This document shows positions 47,075 through 58,532 of a stretch of DNA of 64,000 nt, one piece after another. The notes under the pieces are model-generated. The model had not been told where the DNA came from. It ran no database searches and worked only from the letters and a program-made list of their open reading frames with translations. Made by a program: the position numbers and the translations under genes. Numbering within the stretch: position 1 is the stretch's first letter; every line of letters begins with the position of its first letter. The DNA is from Cryptomeria japonica (taxonomy: Eukaryota > Streptophyta > Pinopsida > Cupressales > Cupressaceae), in assembly GCF_030272615.1 (NCBI RefSeq), contig NC_081415.1, positions 233,708,803 through 233,772,802 of the forward strand, read 5' to 3'.

Positions 47075-47440
47075 AGAAACAAGAATGGTGTAGGTGTCGG
47101 TGTGATGCTTGTTTCTCTTGAGCAGGAGAAATATTTCTTCTCTTTTAGGCTTCAATTTGATTGCACCAACAATGTCGCTAAGTATGAAGCCTTGATCCAA
47201 GGTATCCAACTTGCGCAAAGCAGGAAGATCAGATCTTTGCAAGTATTTGGAGATAGTGAGTTGGTTGTTAAACACATCCGAGCCCAAAGTGTAGCAAAAA
47301 ACAACCTACTCAAGTCATACAAACACAGGGTTTGGGACTTGATTGAAGGATTTGAGGCCTTCAATATCCAGAGCATTCCTAGGGGTCAGAACAAACATGT
47401 TGATAGGCTTGCAGCGGTTGGTGCTCAATTCGACATACCA
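47054..47440 (+). pseudogene. Plant/archaeal-type RNase H domain placed before RT
   Basis: Shows the four acidic positions of type I RNase H: Asp in FFDG, Glu in AKYEALIQGIQLA, Asp in FGDSELVV and Asp in HVDRLAA, with FFSFRLQFDCTNNVA between the first two. This pattern belongs to the additional RNase H of Tat-type Ty3 elements, not to the Ty3-type RNase H, which lies downstream at about 48800-49140. A TAA right after FFDG breaks it. In the Tat elements I know best (Ogre, Retand) this domain lies after the canonical RNase H, before integrase; here it sits between protease and RT. Confidence 0.8.
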
Positions 47441-48994
47441 ACGCATGTTGCAAGTGAGAGGGAGCAACACATCAGGCTTGTTGTGAGACCTGCTGTCGCA
47501 GACAATCAAGTGAATTGGCAAGTGTTTGAAAGCGATCAACAGATTGTCAATTTCTTGCAAAATGAAGTAGAATTTTTTGCTAAAAATCAGTCTAGGTTGC
47601 AAGACCAGTATGGAGATCAAATCATGCAGTTCAACTCCAACAAGTTGCTTAAAGGTCTAGTTACCTTGGAAGGCATTTTCAACTCGGATGATCAGTTGAA
47701 GAAGAAAATGAACTTGGAAGCAAAGAGGGGTGATTACAAGCCAGTTGTTGTCGCCAAAGGTAGGTCCTTAAACTTGCCCAAGGTGTGCTCCTCAACTGAG
47801 CAAGAGGCCTTTGTTGAGCTTTGCCAAGAGTATGATGACATAGTTGCTTGGACCTATGAAGATTTGAAGGGTTTTGACCCTAGCTTAGCCCAACATACCA
47901 TAGAGCTAAACCTGGATGTAAAGCCAGTTAGGCAAAAGCAAAGGCCAATAAATCCCAAAATTGAGCCACTAAGGAGGAAGGAGTTGACCAAGCTCATAGA
48001 AGCCAATACCATCTTCCCTATCAAGCACTCCTCCTGGGTGGCCAACCTTGTCCCTATAAGAAAGAAGAATGGAGAGATCAGACTATGTGTAGACTTTAGA
48101 GATCTCAATAGAGCCTCCCTTAAAGATCACTATCCCCTTCCCCCTATGGAGCACATTCTCCAAAAGGTCGGTGGCTCAGAATGATTTTCATTCTTGGATG
48201 GGTATTCAGGTTACAATCAGATCTTGGTCCAAGAATCAGACCAATACAAGACTGCGTTTAATACTAAGTGGGGTACCTATGCTTATTGTAAAATGCCCTT
48301 TGGGCTAACAAAGGCAGGTACCACATTTCAAAGAGCGATGCACATGGCTTTCAAGGGTGTATTAGCAAAGTTTGCACTTGTATACCTTGATGACATAACT
48401 GTTTATTTGAAGCATGCAGCTGGCCATCTTGGTCATCTTGAGCAGGTGTTCATGAAATGCAGGGAGTATGGTGCGTCTTTGAACCCTAGCAAGTGTGTAT
48501 TTTCTACTGATCAACGAAGATTGCTAGGACACATCGTATCTAAGGAGGGTTTGACCATTGATCCAAAGCGAGTGGAGGCTATTTTTTCTCTTCCACTCCC
48601 CAATCACAAGAAAGGACTGCAAAGCTTCCTTGGTAGGATCATCTTTGTGAGGAGGTTCATTCCCAACCTTGCCACCATGGTAAAACCCCTCACTTCCATG
48701 TTGAAGAAAAACTTGGCTTTCAGTTGGACCAAGGAGGGAAGGGTCGGCTTCAAAGAGATCAAACAAGCAATTGCCCAAGCCCCTACCCATGTCAATCCTA
48801 ATTATGAAAGGGATTTTATCCTCTATACCTTCGGAGGAGAATCCAGTATCTCAGCTGTCCTAACACAGCTGAACAATGACAATTTGGAGCAACCTATTGC
48901 TTTCTTTAGTGAGGGACTAAAGGACTATGAGCTTAAATATAGCTATGTAGAGAAGCAGGTCCTTGTTGTTGTAAGGGCATTAAAAAAAATTTAA
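47441..48994 (+). pseudogene. Reverse transcriptase and canonical RNase H of the Ty3 element
   Basis: RT begins near 47860 (HTIELNLDVKPVRQKQRP, LVPIRKKNGEIRLCVDFRDL), crosses TGA at 48182-48184, and goes on with FSFLDGYSGYNQI and the active site VYLDDI near 48380, where both Asp residues are kept. Connection and RNase H follow (RDFILYTFGGESSISAVLTQ, IAFFSEGLKDYELKYSYVEK). Note Gly where many family members have the first catalytic Asp-containing motif (FGGES). An 8-A run at 48982-48989 adds one base and shifts the frame; the remaining RNase H reads on near 48995-49140. Confidence 0.88.
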
Positions 48995-49106
48995 ACACAT
49001 GTTGTCCAACAGCAGGATCTAGCTCTTAGTTCCACATGCAAGTGTCAAAGATTTCCTTCTAAACAAGGACATCAGTGAGAAGAGGGTTGGGTGGATAACC
49101 AAGGTC

Positions 49107-50498
49107 ATGGAGTATGACATCAACATCAAGATCACCAAGCTTGTAAGAGACAGGGGCCTATGTGAACAACTTGTCTCATCTTCTAAGACTACTTTAGAGG
49201 TCGCCCTTGTGTTACAAGATCAACCAACTGACAACAACACTCAATTCAATTGGGTAAGTGACATGACCACCTTCTTAATGGAAGGTAGATACCCCCAAGG
49301 TTTGGACAAGACCAAAAGAAGGCATTTCAGGTTGCAGTCCATTCCCTATGTCTTAGTGAATGGCACTCTTTTTCGAAAAGACTCCAATGGAGTCTTACTA
49401 AGATGTATCGAGCAAAACCAAGTCAGCAAATTGTTAGAGGAATTTCATGATGGCTCTTCAGGATGCCACTTCTCTGCAAAGACTACGGCTATCAAAAAAA
49501 TGAGGGCTGGTTATAACTGGCCATCCTTATTCAGTGACTCACATAGATGGGTGAGGAATTGCAAGAAATGTGCTCTCTTCTCTGGGAAGCAAAGACTAGC
49601 TGCCCTACCACTTCATCCCATCCAAGCAGATCAATCGTTCGCCCAATGGGGTTTAGACTTCATTGGCATGATAAACCCACCTTCTAGTGCTGGCCATAAG
49701 TGGATCTTGGCCGCAACAGATTAATTCACTAGGTGGATGGAGGCAGTCGCATTGAGGGATGCCACTGAGGCCTTAGTGTTGGAATTCCTTGAGGGAATTG
49801 CGACAAGATTCGGTGTCCCCTCCACCATCATATCAGACAATGCCAGGGCATTTGTTGGAACCCAAATCAGTTCTTGGGCAGTTAAGCATGGTGTATACTT
49901 TAAGACATCATCCAGCTATTACCCTCAGGGTAACGGCTTAGCTGAATCTTCCAACAAAAACCTCATCAAGATAATTAAAAGGACAATTGAAGACAATCAG
50001 AGGGGATGGCACACTAAGTTGAGGACAGCCTTATGGGCAGACAAGATCACACCCAAGAGGGCGATTGGTAACTCCCCTTTCATGCTAGTATATGGGAAGG
50101 AAACAAGACTCCCAACTTCCCTAGAGTTACCCTCTCTTGAACTAGCACATCAACTGGAATTAACAAAGAATGATGCCATGACAGTAAGACTAGCTGAGCT
50201 AATGGAGCTAAAGGAGGTTAGAAGTCAAGCTATGCATACACTTAAGACTCATCAAGAGCAAGTTAAGAAGGTTTTTGACAAAAAGGCTACTAATAGGGTC
50301 TTCAAAGAGGGAGATCTAGTTCTTAAGTGGGATGCAGACAGAGCCAAAGCTGGGCGACACTCCAAATTTGATGCTATCTGGAGTGGTTCATATGTCATCA
50401 CTAGTTGCAAGGAGGCCAATGCAATTCATCTCTCCAAGCTTGATGGTGAAGTTCTTCCAATCCTAGTGAATGGGATTCATCTCAAGCCTTGCTTCTAA
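49107..50498 (+). pseudogene. Integrase of the Ty3 element
   Basis: Zinc-binding HHCC: HDGSSGCHFSAKT then CKKC near 49450-49572. Catalytic core: GLDFIGMINPP (first Asp, 49651), IISDNARAFVG (second Asp, 49828), GLAESSNKNLIK (Glu, 49937). One TAA at 49722-49724 in an ATD.FTRWME context splits the ORF. The C-terminal part (RVFKEGDLVLKWD, SYVITSCKEANAI) ends at 50498 with no chromodomain. It would insert the DNA copy into the host genome. Confidence 0.88.
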
Positions 50499-50939
50499 AG
50501 AGGGTGTTGATGATTATGTAAATATTAGACTAGAGCTTGATTTGCTTTCATAAGTGCTTATGCACATTCCGCATTCTCCTTAAGAGGGTGTATGCTCTAG
50601 CATTCAGTTTTCCTCCAAGTGATGGCACACACATGTTTGGGTCTTCCATGACTCACTGCCCAATGGATGCTTAAGGCTTCTAGACTTCATGCTTAGCAAG
50701 CAAGCATCCCACAAAAATCGCCAAAAAGGTTGTCATTTTATGACACCCTTGGTCCATCAGTGAGAACCGATCAGAGATATGTTCCATGGACCAACGCTGC
50801 CCAGTTGATCAAGGAGAAAAGCAATGAAATCATGGTTTGAAGTGTTTCCTTGTCGGAAGTTCCTTGGCCCTCTCTTTCTCTTCTCCGGAACTCCGGAACC
50901 CCGAGGTTCCGAGTTTCTTAGCCTTAGCCTCTTTCTTTC

Positions 50940-51500
50940 TTGCTCCGGAAGCCCCAGGTTCCCAAGTTCCTTGTCCTTCTACCCCGAAACTCCGAAAACC
51001 CCAGGTTCCCAAGTTCCTTGTCCTTCTACCCCGAAACTCCGAAACCCCCAGGTTCCCAAGTTCCTTGTCCTTCTACCCTGGAACTCCGGAACCCCCAGGT
51101 TCCCAAGTTTCTTGTCCTTCTAGCCCAGAACTCCGAAACCCCCCGATTCCCAAGTTTCTTGTCCTTCTAGCCCAGAACTCCGGAACCCCCAGATTCCCAA
51201 GTTCCTTGTCCTTCTACCTACCCCGAAACTCCGAAACCCCCAGGTTCCCAAGTTCCTTGTCCTTCTAGCCCGCAACCCCCGGGTTCCCAAGTTCCTAGTT
51301 CCTCAACCCCGGAACTCCGGAACCCCCAGGTTCCCAAGTTCCTTGTCTTTCTAGCTCGGAACCCCAGAACCCCCAGGTTCCCAAGTTCCTAGTTCTCCAA
51401 CTACATGACTCTGGTCCCCGAAGTTCCCCAACTACAATGACTTCGGTCCCTGAAGTTCCCCAACTATGGTGACTCTGGTCTCCAAAGTTCCCCAACTACG
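50940..51500. repeat. Minisatellite in the 3' LTR, about 10 units
   Basis: About ten copies of the GGAACCCCCAGGTTCC core (near 50950 to 51370), followed by about four copies of a shorter TCCCCAACTA unit up to 51500. The 5' LTR has about seven and one. Confidence 0.9.
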
Positions 51501-51854
51501 GTGACTCCGATCTCAGAAGTCTTCCAAACTTGCTTCTAGCTTGCAACACTTATGGATGGCGTGATCGACACACAAGGCTTTAAATGCTCCGACAATTTTG
51601 GTGACTTATGCACTTTTTTTTGTGGAGCCACAAGGATGCATTTAATGTTTTTGGCAGGATTTCCATCAAGGGAGGTACGGGGCCATGCTTGGTGACTTAT
51701 GTCATGCTTGACTTTGGAAGGTTATTCAATCCGCCTTCTCAGGATTGCCCTTTGTGGGTATGGCTAGGTTGCTTGCATGTACAAGTCAAGTGCATGCACT
51801 TCCCTGCACTTCCAGACCGACATGCAAGGGTCATGATCACCCTTGTGACCATTT

Positions 51855-51864
51855 TCTATATAAT
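51855..51864 (+). promoter_or_regulatory. TATA box in the 3' LTR
   Basis: TCTATATAAT at the same place as in the 5' LTR. Confidence 0.5.
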
Positions 51865-52529
51865 GGCTTTTAAGCCTCATTGTAAAGGGTTCTCTCCCTA
51901 CTGCCTTGAGCTTTCCTATCCTCTTTCTCTTCTCTTGAAGACTTGTAATTATTTTTTGCATTTCTGCAACTGTAAGATTGGCTTTTGGCCTTATGATCAA
52001 TTGAAATCACCATTCTTGCCTACTTTCAACTTATGTATGTTGTGTATGCTTTCTTACCTCCATCATAAGTGTATGTCTTGTGGCTTCTTCTCCATATACG
52101 TTGTGTTAACTAGTTTTCTGAGTACGACTTGTGGGAATCCTTCTCCCCTCTTGGCATTTAGTGAATCCCAACCTTCATGTATGCATTGGGGTCACTCATA
52201 CGATTGAAGTTGTGCATCTTCAGGGTGTTTTAGTTCATTATTTGCGTCATTTCGGTAGGGAGAGGAACAATCTCTTCTTGGTGCATCACCTCCCTTTGTT
52301 TCAAGCAATTTCTCTCTTCCCTTTTCCTCTACAGATTGTTAGGATAGGTTTAGGAGTTAGTTTTGAAGTGTTGAGTTGGTTCAACACCTGCACCTAGATA
52401 GAGAGGGAAGCCGACCTTTCCCGGACATTCAACCCCCTTGCGCAAGGTCCCACACTTCGGGGTTGTTTCCATGTTTCACAAGGTTGTTGAGTTGATAGCT
52501 CAACAAGGGTGCAAGCTTTTGTGATAACA

Positions 52530-52588
52530 GTACCTTTGGGTATTTTATTCTGTGTTTGATCGTGTATAAAAGACACATCAACAGGACC
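52530..52588. other. Right remnant of the hairpin-array element and its flank duplication
   Basis: GTACC (52530-52534) is the second target duplication of the Ty3 element. 52535-52583 is the last 49 bp of the interrupted host element, ending ACACATCAACA. GGACC (52584-52588) is that element's own right target duplication. Confidence 0.7.
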
Positions 52589-55500
52589 ACATATCAGAAC
52601 CAACCTATAATTAACTAGCTTTTTTCAGGCCTTTTGTTTACCAAGAAGACAGTTCATACACACTTCTAAATAACTGTGCAACAACCAATTCAATACCCAT
52701 GAAATGTTGTTTATCACTAAGGATAATTTTTTAAACTTCTGGGAAGATAATTTGAAATGACCAACTGCTTATGAAAATAGTACGTTCACACAAAAAGATG
52801 CTTTCTCAAACTATTTTATACTCTTTATTCACCTCATATATACACATGCGTATACATGGATTCACAATTCGATCTTCAGTCCACTACCAAACAAAATCAA
52901 TTCCTAAAATCCATCCTAAGTGAAACATACTATAGACCACAACCCTTGACAAGATAAAAAAAAGCACACACTGTTATATAGGGATTCGGAAGAATTTTTG
53001 TGAGACTCCACAAGCCCATTCACAAGAAGAATTTACAATGAAAAGTTGTAAGTCAACTGTCATCCTATGCACCATGGTAAAACTATGAGCCTTTTCCAGA
53101 ATTTAGGGAAATGATAAATTCATATTAGTAAAAGGAAACAAAATTTATCTGAAGGAAAACTAAATATTAAGTATTTTCAGCAGTATATGACATGCTCATG
53201 TTCATCAACTGTTATAAAGTGATGCTAATTACAAAATATACCTTAAAACCCTGAAAAAAGGAGGGTTCAGAAAATATTAAAAAGGCAACTTCAAAAAGGG
53301 TAAGTAGGCGGTAGGCCAACTTAGCCAGGGATAATAGACAATCCAAGAAATATAAACAAATCAAAATGGCCACTAGAACAAAAAGAAAACACTAGAAAAA
53401 TCATTTTTTTAATTTTACAATAGTACCTTGCCTGACACATCCCAGCCCTCAACACTCCCCTATGCACATATCAGATCTTGTATCAATCTCTTCACAGTAA
53501 TCAATAATGGCACCAAAGACTCAACATTTCAAGCACAGACAGTGATACTTGATGGTATCCAGACTTCTTCAACGTGTGTTCTTCAGGGTTCTTGTTCCCC
53601 CTTTTTGGCTATTTGTACAAGTCTCTTAAACACTCGTACCATTGATCCCTTGCTGTTTACTATAACTTATTTCTTTCTTTCTTTCTTCAACCAAGCAAGA
53701 AGTTGCAGCCATATGTCATACACCACGTAAGGGCATATATTCTCTATTCATTCCCTGTTATTGTTTTTGAGTAGAGTAAACCTTTTAGCAAATGACCTAC
53801 TCAGCATATCAACATTTAAAAACCAATATTTAGGACACCTGCTCTCTCCAAGTTAAGGGACATGCCATTTTAATTTCCTTCCTATGTGGCATTGATTCTG
53901 ATTGTCTCCAGCTTGAACAGTGTTTATTTGAAGTTGATTATTCTTATATAAATTAAAAAGTATTGACATTTTGATCCATCTAAACAACCCGTCATCAAGA
54001 GAAGAAGATGGACACAAAATTTTCAAAATTCTAATTCAGAAACATTCTGATGTCAACAAAATGATGGAGGAAAGAAAGACAACACATTAAACAACATGCT
54101 TGCATTCTGTTACTGAAAAAGAAGGGGGTTGCATTTTGGCACCTACAAACATTTCAAGAAATAAAACTTACTAAAACTGGCTTGGAAACATCTAAAAAGG
54201 TTTTCTAGCTGTTAATTGAAACAAAATGAATTTCCAGTGTTTAGGGTTTGTATCTTAAAGAAAACATAGAAATTGCAGCCATTTGTAAACCGCTTAGATT
54301 ATTTTGAACAATGTGATTGAGTAAGCCTGGAAACTGCTCGGAATCAGGTACTGTACGATTCAGGTCTGGAATCGGAATCAGGTACTGTATGATTCAAGTT
54401 CAGTATATTCAGTTTAGGAATCAGAATAAGGTACTCTGTGGAATCACACAGGTTACCTTTTGTGCACCAGAATTGTCTGGGTACCTGCAGAGGGTCACAA
54501 TCAGAGCAGTGGGACAAGCAAGGGTCATGTTGTTCAGAGATGAGGGCATCTTCAGTTACATGGGCCCTGCTCAGGGTTCTGCAGGAAATAGATTAGTCCC
54601 AGTTTTCCTCCCTTTTTATCATTTTCTAGCACAATCTTTTTAGCTTTCTTGCCTCCTTTTCAAAATCAGCAAACCAGGGCTTTGTAAACCGTAGCTAAGA
54701 AAAATTGTGCTTTGAAAACCATTGTTAAGCATCACAAAATCTGTCAAGGCAACTTCAACATGGAGACCCGAGGGTTTACTACAGAAGAAACACAATTTTC
54801 ATTGGAAAACAAAAACCCACAAACCGTAGGGCTAGTGAATTTTGCTTCAAATGGTTTTGAGACAATAAATGATCCCCAAATGCAACTATCTGGTTCCTTG
54901 TTAGGAAGGTTATGCCAGGAGGGTTTATACATTTCTTGGAATCACACTCTCCAAATAACAAGGGGGCCTACAAAATTCATACTCTAATACTCATGTATAG
55001 AGTATAATTGGGCCTTGGACTTCTTTTTTGCCAAGGTTTCATCAAGCAAAAAGTTGGTCTTTGTCAATGCAAAGCAATGTAGGGGGATTCTAAGGCATAG
55101 GAAGATCCAAAAGATGAGCCAATCACAGAAAATAAAAATAAAAAATCACTATAACTTTACCGAAAACAGCTAGAAACAATGCAATTGTCACTGTTAAAAT
55201 CATCATTTAGTGGTTGACTAAACTGATAAAGGTGCAGGTAAAGGCAAAAAGAATGAGGTATTTTTCACTTCAAGAGGATTCTGAGTCAAAGCAAAGAAAA
55301 ACTGAAACTCTCACAGCAAACAAAGGGGAAAGAGAGGAAAGGTCTCAAGACAATAAATACCCATACAGCCCTATGTCCACTCAATTGTTGTTATCGTCAA
55401 AGCCCTATATAAATGAGCTCATAAGCATGAAAAAGAGGATTGAAAATATAGAAGCAAAGGGGCAGCATGAAGATATGAAGCTAAAGGAAATTATAGAAGC

Positions 55501-56706
55501 TAGTTGGTGTTGGATATTTTGTCATTGATGTCAAAGGTTGATGATCAGGTTGTCATTGAAACCTAGCTTGACTTTTGACAAACTTTCTAAAAATGTAAAA
55601 AACTCAAAAAAAATCTGAAAATTGGGGCTAGGGGAGCAATTTTGTGGAAAAATTTAATACTAGAATTAATCAGCCAACTTCCTTGAAAATCACAGAAGAT
55701 TTGGCAGTGGTTTGCGAGATATGTGTGATTATTTAAATTTCGGGATCTTTTTAATAGAAAGATATTTCAAAAGCCAAATCCTCACAACTGATGAATGGTA
55801 ATTGATGGTTCAGATCTGCTCTGCTATCATATAGGATTAGGCAATCACCTCCAACAATCAAACTCCAAATCAATAGCCACAAGAAAAAGAACAAAAGAAT
55901 ATATTAACATGAGTTACAAACTGTCATAGCAAACACTTGAATGGTAATAATGAAAGAAGGTGAGTGACATATATAGTCAACTTTAATCAAGGCATGAACT
56001 GTGTGGATGTGCCTAAATAAATGTCAGTCATTGAGTGAAAAATTTCAGGGGTTGAATCATGACCATTTATCATGAAGATCAAAATAATAAATACACTAAA
56101 TATGTAATTTACATTAGAGTATTGAGTGATGAGACATGTACTTTAGAACTTATATTACTTAACCCCATCTTATGTAATGAGTTGGTTTGTAATAAATGTT
56201 TTTCACAGATTTCCCAAATTCAAAGGTACTGCCCAAGCACCCCGGCAATACCCTGGTTGAACCCGGGGTGTATCATGATGAACCCAAGTATAGCCACGGC
56301 CCAAGAGACCATTAAAGTATGTTTTTTAAACCAAAAAAATATTTTTTAATTGCTACACACACCCTAAAGATGTGATTCCCCCTAAAACTCTTCTATTTGG
56401 TGTTTGGAAGTCATTTCACAAACACAGCATCAAGAAAACCATTTTTGCCTCCAAGCTGCCATTGTTGGGTTTCAAAGGTTGCTTTATTTTCTTCCAAAGG
56501 TGAAGGCTACAAAGGAATAAGACACACACAAAAAGCTTAAAAATCATTGGACAAGGAAAATTTTGCCATCAAAAATTTCTTTTTTTTTTAAGTTTTGAAT
56601 AAATTTTTCAGGATTTTTCAAATTTTACCAAGTTCTGAATTCTTTTTTAGCTTTTTATATTATTATGCCAATTTTTGTAATGTTCTTCATTTTAGGTTCA
56701 TACAAA
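52589..56706. other. No supported gene
   Basis: Mixed AT-rich DNA. I searched by eye on the minus strand for MED17 N-terminal exons and did not find them. A 104-codon ORF at 55214-55528 (Glu/Lys-rich, IENIEAKGQHEDMKLKEIIEA) runs into TGTTGGATATTTTGTCATTGATG at 55508 onward. That resembles a Sirevirus-like LTR start, so a further decayed family member may lie here; its borders are unclear. Confidence 0.5.
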
Positions 56707-56861
56707 ATGGCTGGAAGTTCTACCTTGGTTGCCCGAAATGAAGAGAGTCCTTTTCAATTTGATGCAATGCCACATCTTTGATGACATCCAACAATGATTC
56801 AACAAATTCCTAGTGGAGGAAGTTTTCTTTGGCAATATAACCATTATATAAGAGAGTATAC
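56707..56861 (+). pseudogene. hAT transposase, N-terminal fragment
   Basis: ATG at 56707 starts MAGSSTLVARNEESPFQF, a typical start of plant hAT transposases with a BED zinc finger. The segment reaches the finger (LWQY region near 56830) and is cut by the solo LTR at 56862. The last five bases are the TATAC duplication. Confidence 0.6.
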
Positions 56862-57909
56862 TGTAATGTCCCCTACCTGATCTATTTCAATATATTAAAA
56901 TTGATTGATATTCTTCAATTAGTTATTAAAAAGTGCTTATCTATTTTCCTCATTAGATGATTAATTTCATTATTCATAGTTCTTAATATAGATATCAGAC
57001 CCTACTACTACTTCAGTTTTAGGGAGAACGGTTTACGTATGTTACCAAAGCGCTTGGAGACCAACTACAATAGGTTCCATCAAAGTTTACAGATCCAAGC
57101 CCTTACCTATCTTGGGTCTATACCCTCAAGGCTTATGGGTTGCTGATCCCACCCTATCTTGGGACTTAACCTATTGCTTGGGTTTAGACTGCTCCTCTTT
57201 GGAACATCTCATTCCCATCTTCTTAAATACGGACAGTAATAACATGATTTAGACTATACGTATAAATATTTCTTATGTATTATGAATATATATATAAAAT
57301 TAAGTATGACTGTCATACATATTGTAGTCCATATTAATAGTACTATTAATTCCGCATAAGAACATTATTGGGCTTCATATATTAAGCATACTTATTAAAC
57401 ACATCCCCATGCATACCAACAAGAACAAGGATGTTACTGCCTGTAAGTTAATAACAGTTCTGATCTGATCTGATCCATGGTGATCTCACTAGATGATTTT
57501 GATTCCTTTCCTTTATATCTCTCAATGTGAGGGAGAGGTCACACCTCTTCATCATGTATGCCCTTTGGCAAGAGACACACCCTTTCACCATTAGCACCCT
57601 TTCAAAGAGTGCAACTCTTCATTATTTCTGCCCTTTGAAAGGGACACAACCTTTCATAATCAGATCTGCACTTCTTATTTAAATCAGATCTGCACTTCTC
57701 ATTTCCAAATTATCCCCCCTCTCAAATGAGATTCTCTTCTCCCTTTTATATCTCATTGTTGAGGGAGTAACAACTTTTCCTTTCATGACTTTTGACTTTT
57801 CATTAACTTAATTAATTTTTAATTAATTATATTTAATTATATTATTTTATATTTTAATTTTATTATTATCATTTATTATTAAATTATATTTCAAAGTGGG
57901 GACATTACA
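56862..57909. mobile_element. Solo LTR, 1048 bp, TSD TATAC
   Basis: Starts TGTAATGTCCCC and ends GGGGACATTACA, a perfect 12-bp inverted terminal match. Flanked by TATAC at 56857-56861 and 57910-57914. The start matches the LTR at 29518. TG...CA ends, a 5-bp duplication and no coding content fit a solo LTR of a Ty3 element; a MITE is less likely because of the length and the LTR-like start. Confidence 0.85.
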
Positions 57910-57914
57910 TATAC

Positions 57915-58532
57915 GAGCACATATTTGTGTATGAAAGCTCACTTATGTGCCATACCTTCACAAGGAATAAAAGCTTGTCTGAGGCCAAATAAAAAAGGGT
58001 TGCCAAAGGATCTAATATTGGCTTGTATTAAAGAACAAGAGGATGCCACCATGAGAAGTAATAGATCAAAGGGTCTTGTACATCCTCTTGCCAAGAAAAG
58101 CTCACAAAAACCTCCTAGTGGCTTCACACAACCAGCTGGTCCACATCCTTTCATGTCAATGTTGCCATCTTTTGAAGAAGAGAATGTTTCAATTTCACGA
58201 AAAGAGGCCCATTGGACAAGGCCTTCAAAAATGAAATCAAACAAGTTGTGGATCAAAGCATTGCTAGTTGCATTTATGCCAATGGGCTTCCTTTCAGCAT
58301 TGTAAGATTACCTTATTGATGAGATATGGTGAAATACCCTTTGCAATACACCTAATTATGTTAGTCCCCAAGTATGAAAAGGTGTGAACCACCTTATTGG
58401 CGAAGGAGAAATCTTTAGAGAGACATCATTGAGAGTAATCAAAGATGCATGGGGTTAAACAAGTGTGTCCATCATTTTTTAAGGATGGAAAGATTGCATA
58501 AATAGACCATTGATAAATGTTAAAGCAATGTC
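57915..58532 (+). pseudogene. hAT transposase, BED finger end and DUF659 region
   Basis: Continues the interrupted hAT gene. ORF 57925-58305 gives MKAHLCAIPSQGIKAC, GLPKDLILACIKEQEDA, VHPLAKKSS and FEEENVSISRK, all in family order after the BED finger. From about 58240 the DUF659 domain appears in shifted frames (ANGLPFS-like, SLRVIKDAWG, GWKDCINRPLINV). Several frameshifts. Cut at ATGTC by the second solo LTR. Confidence 0.75.

Larger units (their letters stand above)
42588..52529 (+). mobile_element. Nearly complete Ty3 LTR retrotransposon
   Basis: 9,942 bp: 5' LTR 42588-44225, a putative primer site, a gag-pol frame 44597-50498, 3' LTR 50728-52529, TSD GTACC. The gag-pol was originally one reading frame: gag, protease, plant/archaeal-type RNase H, RT, canonical RNase H, integrase. 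Five lesions break it: TAG at 46244, TAA at 47072, TGA at 48182, one extra A in the A-run at 48982-48989, and TAA at 49722. No chromodomain follows integrase. The second RNase H suggests a relationship to the Tat branch (inference), though its place before RT is unusual. Confidence 0.92.
50728..52529 (+). mobile_element. 3' LTR of the Ty3 element
   Basis: 1802 bp, starting GGTTGTCATT where the 5' LTR has TGTTGTCATT, ending GATAACA. It is 164 bp longer than the 5' LTR because of extra minisatellite units. The polypurine tract before it is weak (CCAAAAAG). Confidence 0.9.
35262..52583 (+). mobile_element. Element with TG...CA ends, hairpin repeat array and unknown ORF; host of the Ty3 insertion
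   Basis: Starts TGTTGTGACC, ends ACATCAACA, flanked by the perfect duplication GGACC. Without the nested Ty3 element and its duplication it is about 7,375 bp. Order: a leader of about 3 kb containing a ~190-bp hairpin repeat array, a TATA-like CCTATAAAG (38158-38166), a decayed ORF (38867-41564), then about 1.07 kb of LTR-like sequence with its own TATA box (41755-41763). The two ends are those of an LTR element, yet I find no direct repeat between left and right, so no normal pair of LTRs. It may be one very long solo LTR that holds an ORF, or an element whose 5' part was replaced. Confidence 0.6.

Noticed and set aside
51608-52207. 199-codon ORF in the 3' LTR as a gene
   Set aside because: Its counterpart in the 5' LTR (43529-43903) is broken into shorter frames, and no domain is visible.
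56862-57909. DNA transposon or MITE with 12-bp inverted repeats
   Set aside because: TG...CA ends, 5-bp duplication and a start shared with a Ty3 LTR fit a solo LTR better; kept as an open alternative in the finding.
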